A stretch of DNA of 15,726 nt, taken from positions 1-15,726 of the forward strand of contig DTYK01000271.1 of the NCBI GenBank assembly GCA_012961925.1. The letters are read 5' to 3'. The position numbers and the translations under genes are program-made. The DNA comes from Candidatus Latescibacterota bacterium (GTDB lineage: Bacteria > Latescibacterota > MVCY01 > DTYK01). Position 1 is the first letter of the stretch. Each line of letters starts with the position of its first letter. Under the pieces are notes generated by a model. That model made no database searches. It was not told where the DNA came from and saw only the letters and a program-made list of their open reading frames with translations. This document shows, in pieces, positions 7,383-15,594 of this stretch.

Positions 7383-9857
7383 ATGGAAGAACATCAGAAG
7401 AGGATTAATCGTATCGTTGCGATCGGGGTCTTTCTGATAGCCTTTGCGACCTATCTCAAGACCATGGCTCCGACGGTCTCCTTCTGGGATTGCGGGGAGT
7501 TCATCGCCACCTCTTATATCCTCGGGATTCCTCATCCGCCCGGTGCGCCCCTTTACATCCTTCTGGGCAGGATCTTCACCCTTCTTCCCCTGCCTGGGGA
7601 TATCGCTGCGCATGTCAATCTGCTCTCTCCAATTGCCAGTGCCGCTGCAGTGCTCCTGCTCTATCTGGTTACTGTGAGGCTCATCGAATTGTGCAGAGGG
7701 CGGTCTCGGTCCCTTCCCCAGACTCTTGGCATCTGTGCAGGAGGCGCGGTGGCGGCTCTGAGCTTGGCCTTTTCCGACACCTTCTGGTTTAATGCGGTTG
7801 AGGCTGAGGTCTATGGCTTCTCCATGGCCTTGACCATGCTTGCGATCTGGCTTTCGTTGCTCTGGTTTGAGAGGCGCGAACAGCCCGGTAGTTCTAAGCT
7901 ACTCCTCTTTATAGCGTACCTTTTCGGGCTTGGGGGTGGGGTCCACCTCCTTTGCTGGCTCACGGCGCCTGCGATCTTGCTGATCATCCTCTTAGCGGAT
8001 CCAAAAGTTTTGAAGGATCCAAAACTATGGATTGTTGCGGTCGCCCTCTTTTTCGTACTTGTTACTCTGGCAAGCGGGGCGAGTCCTCTCTGGCCCCTTA
8101 TAGCCCTGGCTATCTCTGCCGGTTTTATCCTGTATGCGAGGCCAGGACTTTTCAAATTTGGAGCTGCCGGGTTATTTCTCTTTATCCTTGGATATTCCAC
8201 TTATTACATGTTGATGGTGAGATCCGGCCTCAACCCTGCCATTGATGAGAACAACCCAGAGACTTGGCATAGGCTTTTGGAGTTTCTTCAGAGGAAGCAA
8301 TATGGCCAGGAAAGCATGCTCGCAACCATCTTTCAGCGCCGTGCACCCCTTATGGGCTATCAGTTGCCCATGTTCATCAAGTACTTCTTCCAACAGTTCC
8401 CGCTCTCAATAGCCAAAATATCCGCAACCTTCTACCGGATCACGGAAGGACATGAGCCGGTCATCATCCACATCCCGTTTATACCTCTTGCACTTGGTGT
8501 AGGTGGGATCTATCTCCACCTGAGGTCTGATCCACGAAGGTTCTGGCCGTTCCTTCTTGCTTTCCTTTTAATGGGGTTTGGCCTTGTCATCTACCTCAAC
8601 ATGGACGATCCTCAGCCCCGTGAGAGGGACTACGTCTTTGTTGGAGCATTTGCCTTCTTTGCCATATGGATTGGGATGGGTGCATTTTGGGTGATAGACT
8701 ATTTGAGGAGCAAGCTTCATCGGCCTTTGAGCGTTGGGCTGGTATCGATCGTCTTCCTCCTCATGCCGCTGAACTTCTTTGCTCGTAATTATCACTCCCA
8801 TGACCGTACCGGCAATTACATTGCCTACGATTACGGCTATAATATCCTCCAGACCTGTGAGCGCGATGCCATCTTATTCACGAACGGGGACAACGATACC
8901 TTCCCCCTATGGTTTCTACAGGAGGTTGAGGGGATCCGGAAGGACGTTCGCGTTGTGAACCTCAGTTTGCTCAAGACCCCCTGGTATATCAAGCAGTTGC
9001 GCGACTTCTCTCCAAAGGTGCCCATTGGCCTCAGTGACAGTAGTATCGAGAGGATTGCGTCAAGACTTTTACCCTGGCCCGAGCCGAAGGAGATGAGCGT
9101 GGCTGGACTTGTGTGGAATATGCCTAATACTGGCGAGATCATGTACGGAGGAGAGCGGGTGAAAATCCTTGAGACCCACGCCAGGATGATCGTCAGGATC
9201 ATTCAGCAAAATAACTGGAAGCGTCCCATTTACTTCGCCATTACGGTCTCAGAGGAGAATAAGATAGGGCTCAATCCATACCTTCGTATGGAGGGGATGG
9301 CATACAGGCTGGTCAGGACGAAGGGGGAAAACCAGATCGACATAGAAAGGACCAGGCGCAATCTCTTGGAGGTATACAGATATCGAGGTCTTAACGATCC
9401 GAAGGTCTACAAGGATTTAAACCAGGAGAGGTTGCTCGTTAACTATCGCTCCGCATTTCTCAGGTTAGCGGAGGCTTATCTTAAAAAGGGGGAGAAGGAA
9501 GCGGCATACCAGACGATCGAACGGCTCGAAGATACATTCTCCCTTAACTGGGATGAGTATTGTTTTATCGCTGACCGCTCCTTCCGGGCGGGTAAAGTGG
9601 AGGAGGGGAGGAGATATATCGAAAGGGCCGTATCGCTTGCCGAGCAACAGGGGCCACAGGCGATGCTCTCAGCGGCCTATCTTATTGAGAGATTGGGTGA
9701 AACCCGGCAGGCGGTGTATCTGTATCGGAAGGTAAAAGAAAAAGTGCTGGAGTCCGGCAGGAACGATGCTAAGGCCCCGCAGATTCTCGATTTCTTAAAG
9801 GCAAGGCTGAAGGCACTTGGTGCGGATACCCTTTCTGCCACACCTGAAGGGCGCTAA
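7383..9857 (+). CDS. DUF2723 (TMEM260-like) GT-C membrane glycosyltransferase with C-terminal helical repeats
   Basis: An 824-residue integral membrane protein. Residues 10-480 hold about ten to twelve hydrophobic helices. The first extracytoplasmic loop carries FWDCGEFIATSYILGIPHPPGAPLY, with D36 and E39 placed as acidic catalytic residues are in GT-C enzymes, and the HPPGAPLY signature typical of DUF2723. After the membrane part, LFTNGDNDTFPLWFLQEVEG and VVNLSLLKTPWYIKQL are also typical of this family. The last 140 residues look like TPR-type helical pairs. Human TMEM260, from the same family, is a protein O-mannosyltransferase, so a lipid-linked sugar donor and a protein acceptor outside the membrane are plausible but unproven here. 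The ribosome binding site is weak (GGGG about 11 bases upstream). A GT2 gene follows after 31 bases, supporting a glycosylation role. Confidence 0.88.
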   Translation: MEEHQKRINRIVAIGVFLIAFATYLKTMAPTVSFWDCGEFIATSYILGIPHPPGAPLYILLGRIFTLLPLPGDIAAHVNLLSPIASAAAVLLLYLVTVRLIELCRGRSRSLPQTLGICAGGAVAALSLAFSDTFWFNAVEAEVYGFSMALTMLAIWLSLLWFERREQPGSSKLLLFIAYLFGLGGGVHLLCWLTAPAILLIILLADPKVLKDPKLWIVAVALFFVLVTLASGASPLWPLIALAISAGFILYARPGLFKFGAAGLFLFILGYSTYYMLMVRSGLNPAIDENNPETWHRLLEFLQRKQYGQESMLATIFQRRAPLMGYQLPMFIKYFFQQFPLSIAKISATFYRITEGHEPVIIHIPFIPLALGVGGIYLHLRSDPRRFWPFLLAFLLMGFGLVIYLNMDDPQPRERDYVFVGAFAFFAIWIGMGAFWVIDYLRSKLHRPLSVGLVSIVFLLMPLNFFARNYHSHDRTGNYIAYDYGYNILQTCERDAILFTNGDNDTFPLWFLQEVEGIRKDVRVVNLSLLKTPWYIKQLRDFSPKVPIGLSDSSIERIASRLLPWPEPKEMSVAGLVWNMPNTGEIMYGGERVKILETHARMIVRIIQQNNWKRPIYFAITVSEENKIGLNPYLRMEGMAYRLVRTKGENQIDIERTRRNLLEVYRYRGLNDPKVYKDLNQERLLVNYRSAFLRLAEAYLKKGEKEAAYQTIERLEDTFSLNWDEYCFIADRSFRAGKVEEGRRYIERAVSLAEQQGPQAMLSAAYLIERLGETRQAVYLYRKVKEKVLESGRNDAKAPQILDFLKARLKALGADTLSATPEGR

Positions 9858-9888
9858 GTCCGTGTATTTCAGAGGACTTGAGGTAGGC

Positions 9889-11037
9889 ATGGTATCTTCA
9901 AACAGTCCGTCTGTCAGCATAATAATTCCCCACCATGGTGGGCAGATCCTGTTAGATTGTCTCGCGTCCCTTTTTCTCAATACCGGACCGGCTGTTGAGG
10001 TGATCCTGGTGGACGACTGTTCCCCGGATTCAAGCGTCAGGGAGGCCGTCAAGAGGTTTCCCCAGATAAAGGTTGTCCGTAATCCCAGACACTCAGGGTT
10101 TGCGGTAAGCTGCAACAGGGGGATAAAAGCGGCGTCGGGGGAGTATCTTGTCCTCCTTAATAATGACACAAAGGTCTCTCCGGGATGGCTGTCAGAACTG
10201 GTAAGTTTTGCCAGGAGGCATCCCCGACTCGGTGCCTGTCAGCCGAAGATCCTCTCATGGCAGGATAAAAGGAGGTTCGATTATTCCGGGGCCGCCGGAG
10301 GCTTGATCGACATATTTGGGATGCCCTATGCCCTTGGTAGGGTGCTGGAGAATATGGAGCTGGATCATGGTCAATATGATTCCTCAAGGGAGATCTTCTG
10401 GGCCTCAGGCACGGCCATATTCATAAGACGCGAGGCGTTGAGAGACGTAGGGGAGTTGGACGAGGATTTCTTCGCCCATATGGAAGAGATAGACCTGTGC
10501 TGGAGGATGAAGCTATCCGGATTCAAGATATACTCTGTCCCGTCCTCTGTGATCTACCATTATTCCGGCTGGACGCTGCCAGCAGACCGGCTTCTCAAGA
10601 TGTATCTCAACCATCGCAACAGCCTCATGATGTTGTTGAAGAACTACGGATCGGCCATGCTCCTCTGGATCCTTCCGACAAGGCTCCTCCTTGAATGTCT
10701 GACGATTCTATATTCCCTTTTAAGGCTGGACCTTAAGAGGGTCATCGCTGTGAACGGTGGTTTAGCCTCAGTTGCCTTCCAGATTCATAAGATCTGGAAG
10801 AAGAGATTGGTTGTCCAGGCGTTACGCAGGGTTTCCGATTCGAGGATCACAAAGGATATGTTTCGTGGGAGCATAGGGATAAATTACTTCCTGGGTCGAA
10901 GCTACAGGGGCTCTGTATACCTTGATAACCCAGCGAAATCTCCGACCTCAAACCAAGAAGGCTTCGCTTCAAATTGCAATAAGAAAAGGCTTAGAAGGAA
11001 AGGGAGCAAGAAGAAAGGGCCATGCGTAATCTTCTAA
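9889..11037 (+). CDS. Family 2 glycosyltransferase (rhamnosyltransferase-like)
   Basis: A 382-residue GT-A glycosyltransferase acting at the cytoplasmic face of the inner membrane. The GT2 fold begins at VSIIIPHHGG (residues 9-18). Nucleotide-binding acids are D42 and D43 in ILVDDCSPDSS, and the DxD-equivalent is NNDT at 91-94. FWASGTAIFIRREAL and the acidic EEIDLCWRMKLSGF near 199-212 provide the catalytic base region seen in WbbL-like enzymes, followed by VIYHYSGWTL. Residues about 254-282 are amphipathic or membrane-associated, and the C-terminus is rich in lysine and arginine. ATG 9889 is chosen because the fold starts just after it; GTG 9862 and an upstream ATG at 9817 inside the previous gene are less likely. 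The next gene overlaps its end by 16 bases. The sugar and acceptor are unknown; the DUF2723 neighbour suggests a shared pathway. Confidence 0.9.
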   Translation: MVSSNSPSVSIIIPHHGGQILLDCLASLFLNTGPAVEVILVDDCSPDSSVREAVKRFPQIKVVRNPRHSGFAVSCNRGIKAASGEYLVLLNNDTKVSPGWLSELVSFARRHPRLGACQPKILSWQDKRRFDYSGAAGGLIDIFGMPYALGRVLENMELDHGQYDSSREIFWASGTAIFIRREALRDVGELDEDFFAHMEEIDLCWRMKLSGFKIYSVPSSVIYHYSGWTLPADRLLKMYLNHRNSLMMLLKNYGSAMLLWILPTRLLLECLTILYSLLRLDLKRVIAVNGGLASVAFQIHKIWKKRLVVQALRRVSDSRITKDMFRGSIGINYFLGRSYRGSVYLDNPAKSPTSNQEGFASNCNKKRLRRKGSKKKGPCVIF

Positions 11038-12692
11038 CGAACGGGATAATCTTTTCATCCTTTCTCTTATCTCTTCTGACCGGCGGTTCTGTTCGCGCCG
11101 GGGATGTCTTTAGCCAGCAGGCAGAGGATCTTTTTCAAAGCGGTATCCGGAATTACAGAGAGGGTGACTACGTCAGGGCCCGGCTTGACTTTCAGGATAT
11201 CCTTGCTCGATTGCCTCTTAACCAGAGATCTTCGGCGGCCCAGTTGATGCTCGGCAAGACCCTTTATAAACTCGGAGAGTATGAGAAGGCAATCCAGGCG
11301 GCGGAAGATCTCCTTGACCGATACCCTCAAAGCCGTTACGCCCCTTACGCAACGTACCTGATCGGAAGTTGCCACTATAGGGAGGGGAGGTATGATGAGG
11401 CCCTTTTAGCTTACAACAGGGTCCTGGATATGGAGGCAGATGAGGGCTTGATGCGGAGGGCGGAGGAAGTGATTGATGCCCTCGTGTCGTTGAAGCTTTC
11501 AGAGGCAGAGATCGAAGAGCTCAGACGGAAGGGGTTGCTGAGGGGTTATACTGAGCCAGACCATGAGGCCAGGCAGGTCATGGAAGGTCTATTACGTGGC
11601 TCGGTGGGCCTTATAGCTCCTCTTTCAGGTGATGATAGGACCTTCGGTGAGGAACTGAGGGATGGGGTTCTGTTGGCCCTCTCGGGTGGGTTAAGTTTGG
11701 TAATAGAGGATTCGGGGAGTGATCCCATAGGGGCCATAAAGGCTGCTCAGAGGCTCTCTGAGGATGATCGAATCCTGGCAATCATAGGGCCGGTCTTCAG
11801 TCCTTCGACAATTGCTGCGGCTGCGGTTGCTGATTGCCGGGGAGTACCGTTGATCGCGCCCACGGCCAACGAAGATGGAATTGCCTCGATAGGTGACCAT
11901 ATCTTTCAGATGAATATCACGCCCAGGGTTCAGGGTGAACTTATAGCCGAATATGCGATAAAGGAACTGGAGTTGGAGACCTTTGCTTCACTTACCCCTC
12001 TCGATTCTCGCGGTGAGGGAATGGCGGAGGGATTTGCGTCGGCCGTTAGACAGCTCGGGGGAGAACTGTTAATCCAGGAATGGTATCAGCCTGGCGCCAC
12101 CGACTTCGGTGAGCAGTTAAAGAGGATTAGGGAGGCCGGGCTGTCCCTTCTGCCTCCTGATTCCCTTAGCTCTGTGATAGCGTACCAGGAGACTACGGAG
12201 ACCCTGGCGCCTGTTTCCACCATTGATGGGGTGCTCGTCGCGGGGGCACCGGATGATATCGCCCTCATAGCTCCTCAACTGGTCTTCTATATGATCCGAA
12301 CCCAGTTGTTGGGTGGGAGCGGATGGAACTCTCAGGATGTGATCAGGATGGGCGGTAAATACGTCGAGGGAACGATCTTTGTCTCCGACTATTTCGAACG
12401 GTCGGATTTTCCGGCTTTCCGTAACTTTGTTGATCAGTTCAGGATAAGGTTCAATAAAGACCCCACCAAGGTGGCTGCCTACGGGTACGACGCCGCCTAT
12501 CTGGTCGCTGATGCTTATAAAAATGGTGCAACGACAAGAGAGAAACTGCTTGAGGCATTGGTGGAGATCAACGGTTACAAAGGTGCTTCAGGGGAGATAT
12601 CATTCAGCCACAGGGCAAACCGGAGTGCGTACCTGTTGAAGATCCACCGAGGGCGAATCATCGAAATCGGATCCATATCGAAAGGGCGATGA
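11022..12692 (+). CDS. Exported TPR plus periplasmic-binding-fold protein (LpoA-like layout)
   Basis: A 556-residue secreted protein. A signal peptide covers about residues 1-26, with cleavage expected after SVRA; no lipobox cysteine is present, so it is probably soluble in the periplasm. Residues 30-155 contain about three TPR-type repeats (DLFQSGIRNYREGDY, AAQLMLGKTLYKLGEYEKA, ATYLIGSCHYREGRYDEA). From about residue 193 a type I periplasmic-binding fold begins, with VGLIAPLSGDDRTFGEELRDG, ILAIIGPVFSPSTIAAA and VPLIAPTANEDG, ending near AAYGYDAAYLVADAYKNG. The same order of domains is found in LpoA, the activator of the peptidoglycan synthase PBP1A, and in proteins annotated as penicillin-binding protein activators. 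No ABC transporter genes are adjacent, which argues against simple amino-acid uptake. Its start overlaps the GT2 gene, implying translational coupling. Confidence 0.85.
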   Translation: MRNLLTNGIIFSSFLLSLLTGGSVRAGDVFSQQAEDLFQSGIRNYREGDYVRARLDFQDILARLPLNQRSSAAQLMLGKTLYKLGEYEKAIQAAEDLLDRYPQSRYAPYATYLIGSCHYREGRYDEALLAYNRVLDMEADEGLMRRAEEVIDALVSLKLSEAEIEELRRKGLLRGYTEPDHEARQVMEGLLRGSVGLIAPLSGDDRTFGEELRDGVLLALSGGLSLVIEDSGSDPIGAIKAAQRLSEDDRILAIIGPVFSPSTIAAAAVADCRGVPLIAPTANEDGIASIGDHIFQMNITPRVQGELIAEYAIKELELETFASLTPLDSRGEGMAEGFASAVRQLGGELLIQEWYQPGATDFGEQLKRIREAGLSLLPPDSLSSVIAYQETTETLAPVSTIDGVLVAGAPDDIALIAPQLVFYMIRTQLLGGSGWNSQDVIRMGGKYVEGTIFVSDYFERSDFPAFRNFVDQFRIRFNKDPTKVAAYGYDAAYLVADAYKNGATTREKLLEALVEINGYKGASGEISFSHRANRSAYLLKIHRGRIIEIGSISKGR

Positions 12693-12723
12693 GAAAGATC
12701 TCTGAAAGTTGGATGTTAGAGGT

Positions 12724-12759
12724 AAGGAGGTATTGAACAACGCATCCTGATAGAAACGC
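12724..12759 (+). promoter_or_regulatory. Strong Shine-Dalgarno too far from the annotated start
   Basis: AAGGAGGT at 12724-12731 is the best ribosome binding sequence in this gap but lies 29 bases before ATG 12760. In between, a TTG (12733) frame reaches only five codons before the tandem stops TGA TAG (12748-12753). The ATG itself has no clear site. Either a weak local site is used or the distant site acts through folding or reinitiation. Confidence 0.35.
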
Positions 12760-14619
12760 ATGAGCAAGGATCTGTTCAGGTTATCATCTCTCTTTCTATG
12801 TCTGGTTCTCCTTACAATGTGGGCTACGGATGCCTCCGGTGAGGAGCTTTTCATGGATTTATTGGTGGAGCCAGGCGACTATTCGGATCTTCTTATGGAA
12901 CTGGTTGAGAATCCGATTGATTTAAATACTGCTGGGGTGAATGATCTTTTGATCATTCCGTGGCTTACGCTGGAGAATGCCAGGCTGATCGTTGATTTTC
13001 GAAGAAGGTTCGGGGGCTTTCGTTCGGTTGACGATCTCTTAAAGGTGCAGGGCCTGAGTGCTGATATAGCTGAGAGTCTCTTGCCCTATGTCACTGTAGC
13101 GGCTCCATCCTTTCCAGGTGTTGAACTCCGCTTAAGGTTTCGGAAGAAGAGCTCTGTTGAAGGTGGAGGCCTTGTGCCGTTGGGTATTTACCAGAGGGCC
13201 TTGGTTTCAGTCGGAAGATACTGTGAGCTCGGGCTCATAGTGGACAAAGATCCAGAAGAGAAGGACCCTATAGACTTTATAGCCGGTTATGCAGAAGTGG
13301 AGGGCTTGTTCGGCATCGACCGAATCGTGGTCGGGGATTACAGGCCTGGCTTCGGTCAGGGGCTTCTCTTCAGTCGTTGGTCTATGTCTATGACCGATCC
13401 CGACTTCATCAAGAAGAAGGAGAGCCGGTTTATCGGTTATCGTTCCTCCGATGAAAACGGTGCTCTTCGGGGTCTCTTTCTTAGCGGGTCGGCTGAAAAA
13501 GTTGGGATGTCGCTGTTCCTTTCCCGCTCCAGGTTTGATGCCAGCTTAAATGATGACGGCACACTCAGGAGGCGGTCATTCAGTGGATATCACGTGACAG
13601 AGGGGGAGAGGGCAAAGAAAGATGCCCTCACTGAGGAACTGGTGGGTGGTAGGGTTACCTGGGGGCCCCTGAGGGGTTTAACCCTGGGTTTTACAGCGGC
13701 CTTTTACTCTCTGAATCCCCCGTTCAGAGAGTACGGGTCGGGTGGAGAGTTGGCCTTTGAGGGTTCCAGTAATGGGCTTATTGGATTGGACTGGGATGTC
13801 GAGCACCATCGTGTAAATCTCTTCGGGGAAGCGGCCTATTGTAGGGGAGGGGGTAGGGCGGGTCTTTTCGGTATTACCTCCAATCTGGGTAAGGTGAATC
13901 TCTCGCTGCTGGCAAGGGGTTATGGGCGTGCGTTCCATAGCTTTCATGGGTCCGCTTTCTCTGCCTCAAGTGGGGAGTTCAACGGTGAGGCCGGGGTGTT
14001 CACCTCCCTGAGCTGGCGTCCTTCCAGTGGAACCCGGATAGCAGCGTACTATGACCGGTATCGATATCCTTCAAGGAAGTATAAGGAGAAACCGATGCTT
14101 CACGGGGGTAAATTCAGTCTGAGCGGTCATCGGCGGTTTGGGAGTGGATTTCAGGTGGGTTTAAGGTATAGATTTACGCATAGTCGGATAGATAGAGTGC
14201 TGCCAGGAAAGTTGAGGGAGGAGATACGTTTTGATGCGGGCTGGGGTCCCGGCCATGAGATCCGCTTAAGAGGGAGGGCCGAAAGGGTTATTGTTGGTTA
14301 CCGAAGTGGGGCGGATGAGGATGGCACTTCCGTCTTCGGTGACCTTCGTGTTGGTCCAGTGCGTTCTTTCACCCTCTCATCACGGTTCACCTTTTTTGAA
14401 ACAGATTCCTATGATTCGCGGATATACGAGTTCGAAGATGACCACCGGGGGGTAACCTTCGCAAGGTCTGTCTACGGCAAGGGAAAGAAGTGGTATGTTC
14501 TGATCAAGAAGAAGATAGGGGATGGGGCTTTATCCGCAAAGTTCCGGGAATTCAAGTCCCGTTATAAAGGTATAAGGAGGCGTTCTGAATTCTCGGTCCA
14601 GCTTGATGTGAAGTTTTGA
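12760..14619 (+). CDS. Exported helix-hairpin-helix / outer-membrane beta-barrel fusion protein
   Basis: A 619-residue protein of unknown function. A signal peptide covers about residues 1-27 (hydrophobic SSLFLCLVLLTM, then ATDASG). Residues 51-113 form a ComEA-like tandem helix-hairpin-helix unit: NPIDLNTAGVNDLL, then RRRFGGFRSVDDLLKVQGL, then SLLPYVTV. The first hairpin reads IPWLT where DNA-binding relatives usually have PGIG, so nucleic-acid binding may be lost. From about residue 120 onward the sequence alternates polar and hydrophobic residues, rich in glycine, serine, tyrosine and phenylalanine, as in beta-barrels, with a GDYRPGFGQGLLFSRW segment at 192-207. The final strand FSVQLDVKF ends in phenylalanine, matching the recognition signal for the outer-membrane assembly machine. 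Similar HhH-barrel proteins occur in FCB bacteria but are uncharacterised. It follows the TPR/binding-fold gene by 67 bases. Confidence 0.8.
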   Translation: MSKDLFRLSSLFLCLVLLTMWATDASGEELFMDLLVEPGDYSDLLMELVENPIDLNTAGVNDLLIIPWLTLENARLIVDFRRRFGGFRSVDDLLKVQGLSADIAESLLPYVTVAAPSFPGVELRLRFRKKSSVEGGGLVPLGIYQRALVSVGRYCELGLIVDKDPEEKDPIDFIAGYAEVEGLFGIDRIVVGDYRPGFGQGLLFSRWSMSMTDPDFIKKKESRFIGYRSSDENGALRGLFLSGSAEKVGMSLFLSRSRFDASLNDDGTLRRRSFSGYHVTEGERAKKDALTEELVGGRVTWGPLRGLTLGFTAAFYSLNPPFREYGSGGELAFEGSSNGLIGLDWDVEHHRVNLFGEAAYCRGGGRAGLFGITSNLGKVNLSLLARGYGRAFHSFHGSAFSASSGEFNGEAGVFTSLSWRPSSGTRIAAYYDRYRYPSRKYKEKPMLHGGKFSLSGHRRFGSGFQVGLRYRFTHSRIDRVLPGKLREEIRFDAGWGPGHEIRLRGRAERVIVGYRSGADEDGTSVFGDLRVGPVRSFTLSSRFTFFETDSYDSRIYEFEDDHRGVTFARSVYGKGKKWYVLIKKKIGDGALSAKFREFKSRYKGIRRRSEFSVQLDVKF

Positions 14620-14666
14620 TATCTTTCTTAAAAGACGGTTGATCGGTGATTGGTAAGTGATTAATT

Positions 14667-14699
14667 GGTTAACCGGGGAATGCTGCTCGGTAATTAACC
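14667..14699 (+). other. Bulged hairpin upstream of the TIM-barrel gene
   Basis: GGTTAA and CCG (14667-14675) pair with CGG and TTAACC (14688-14690 and 14694-14699), with a three-base bulge (TAA) on the 3' side and a 12-base loop. It lies in the 112-base gap after the barrel gene. Short near-repeats of GTGATT and ATTGG surround it. It has no T-run, so its role is uncertain. Confidence 0.25.
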
Positions 14700-14731
14700 C
14701 TGTAGTTTTGCAATTGAAAGGAGATGGGACG

Positions 14732-15517
14732 ATGAAGCTGTCATGTCAGGAGGGGATGGTTCCTGGCAAAAGTCTGGAGGAGAAGGTTGCGAACCTTGAG
14801 AGGTATGGTTTCGATGGGATTGAGATCTTCGGCAGTGATCTGGTTGAAAGGAAAAAGGAGGTCATTGCTGCCACAAAGGGTAGGAAGGTGCGGCCAAGCT
14901 CCATATGTACCGGGTATAGGGGTTGCCTTTTGAGCCCGGATCGCCAGGAACGTGACCTTGCCCTTAGGGATATAAAGGAACTCTTGGGAATTTGCGCTGA
15001 GATTGGCGCCGAAGGTCTAATAGTGGTCCCCATTTTTGGAGAGGCACGGCTTCCAGATCTGGCGCCGTATAAGACGGTTTTTGACCTGGAACAGGATCTC
15101 CTGATCGATCTGCTGGGTGATCTGAGCAGATATGCTGAGAAGGTTGGCTCTGTAATCCTACTTGAGCCCCTGAACCGTTACGAAACCCATTTTATGAACC
15201 GGATAGAGGATGCTGTGCGGATCGCAAAGCGGATCAACAGCCCTGCTGTCAAGGTGATGGCCGACTTTTTCCATATGAATATAGAGGAGAAGACTATACC
15301 GGAGGCGATGATATATGCAGGGACGCTGTTGGCGCACGTCCATCTGGCTGATAGCACAAGGTTTCTGCCGGGCTGGGGGCATACGGACTTCAGGGCGGCG
15401 TTAGACGCCTTGAAGAGGATGGGGTATCAGAAATATATGGCTTTTGAGTGCGGTGTGCCTGGTGATCCAGAGGTATTGCTCCCCAGGACTGTGAGATATC
15501 TCAGGGAGCTGATGTGA
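14732..15517 (+). CDS. Sugar phosphate isomerase/epimerase-like TIM-barrel enzyme
   Basis: A 261-residue cytoplasmic protein of the xylose-isomerase-like TIM-barrel superfamily (AP endonuclease 2 fold). The four metal ligands expected for this group are visible: E145 in LLEPLN, D178 in VMADFFHMN, H204 in HVHLADS and E239 in FECG, with H181 nearby. The N-terminal strand MKLSCQEGMV and GFDGIEIFG are also typical. Members include sugar 3-epimerases, hydroxypyruvate isomerases and inositol-pathway enzymes; the substrate cannot be fixed here. ATG 14732 is chosen because AAAGGAGATGGG precedes it at the right distance, while the frame continues open upstream to 14657 without a ribosome binding site. 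No sugar transporter or kinase is adjacent. Its stop codon lies within the second copy of a 12-base repeat. Confidence 0.88.
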   Translation: MKLSCQEGMVPGKSLEEKVANLERYGFDGIEIFGSDLVERKKEVIAATKGRKVRPSSICTGYRGCLLSPDRQERDLALRDIKELLGICAEIGAEGLIVVPIFGEARLPDLAPYKTVFDLEQDLLIDLLGDLSRYAEKVGSVILLEPLNRYETHFMNRIEDAVRIAKRINSPAVKVMADFFHMNIEEKTIPEAMIYAGTLLAHVHLADSTRFLPGWGHTDFRAALDALKRMGYQKYMAFECGVPGDPEVLLPRTVRYLRELM

Positions 15518-15525
15518 GATATCTC
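15491..15525 (+). repeat. Two direct copies of GTGAGATATCTC
   Basis: Identical 12-base copies occur at 15491-15502 and 15514-15525, 23 bases apart. Each contains the 10-base palindrome GAGATATCTC. The first copy encodes Val-Arg-Tyr-Leu near the end of the TIM-barrel protein and the second contains its stop codon. They may be a local duplication or a paired binding site. Confidence 0.6.
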
Positions 15526-15594
15526 TCATGGTTGAGTCGCATGAGCCTATAGGGGTGGCTGTTGTGGAAACTGGCCAAGAAGGAGGTGAGGAGC

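Noticed and set aside
11022..12692. Branched-chain amino-acid binding protein of an ABC importer
   Set aside because: The binding fold is present, but the N-terminal TPR region and lack of nearby permease or ATPase genes make simple uptake unlikely.
14657..14731. N-terminal extension of the TIM-barrel protein
   Set aside because: Open frame only; the AAAGGAGATGGG site just before ATG 14732 and the family's typical N-terminus fix the start there.
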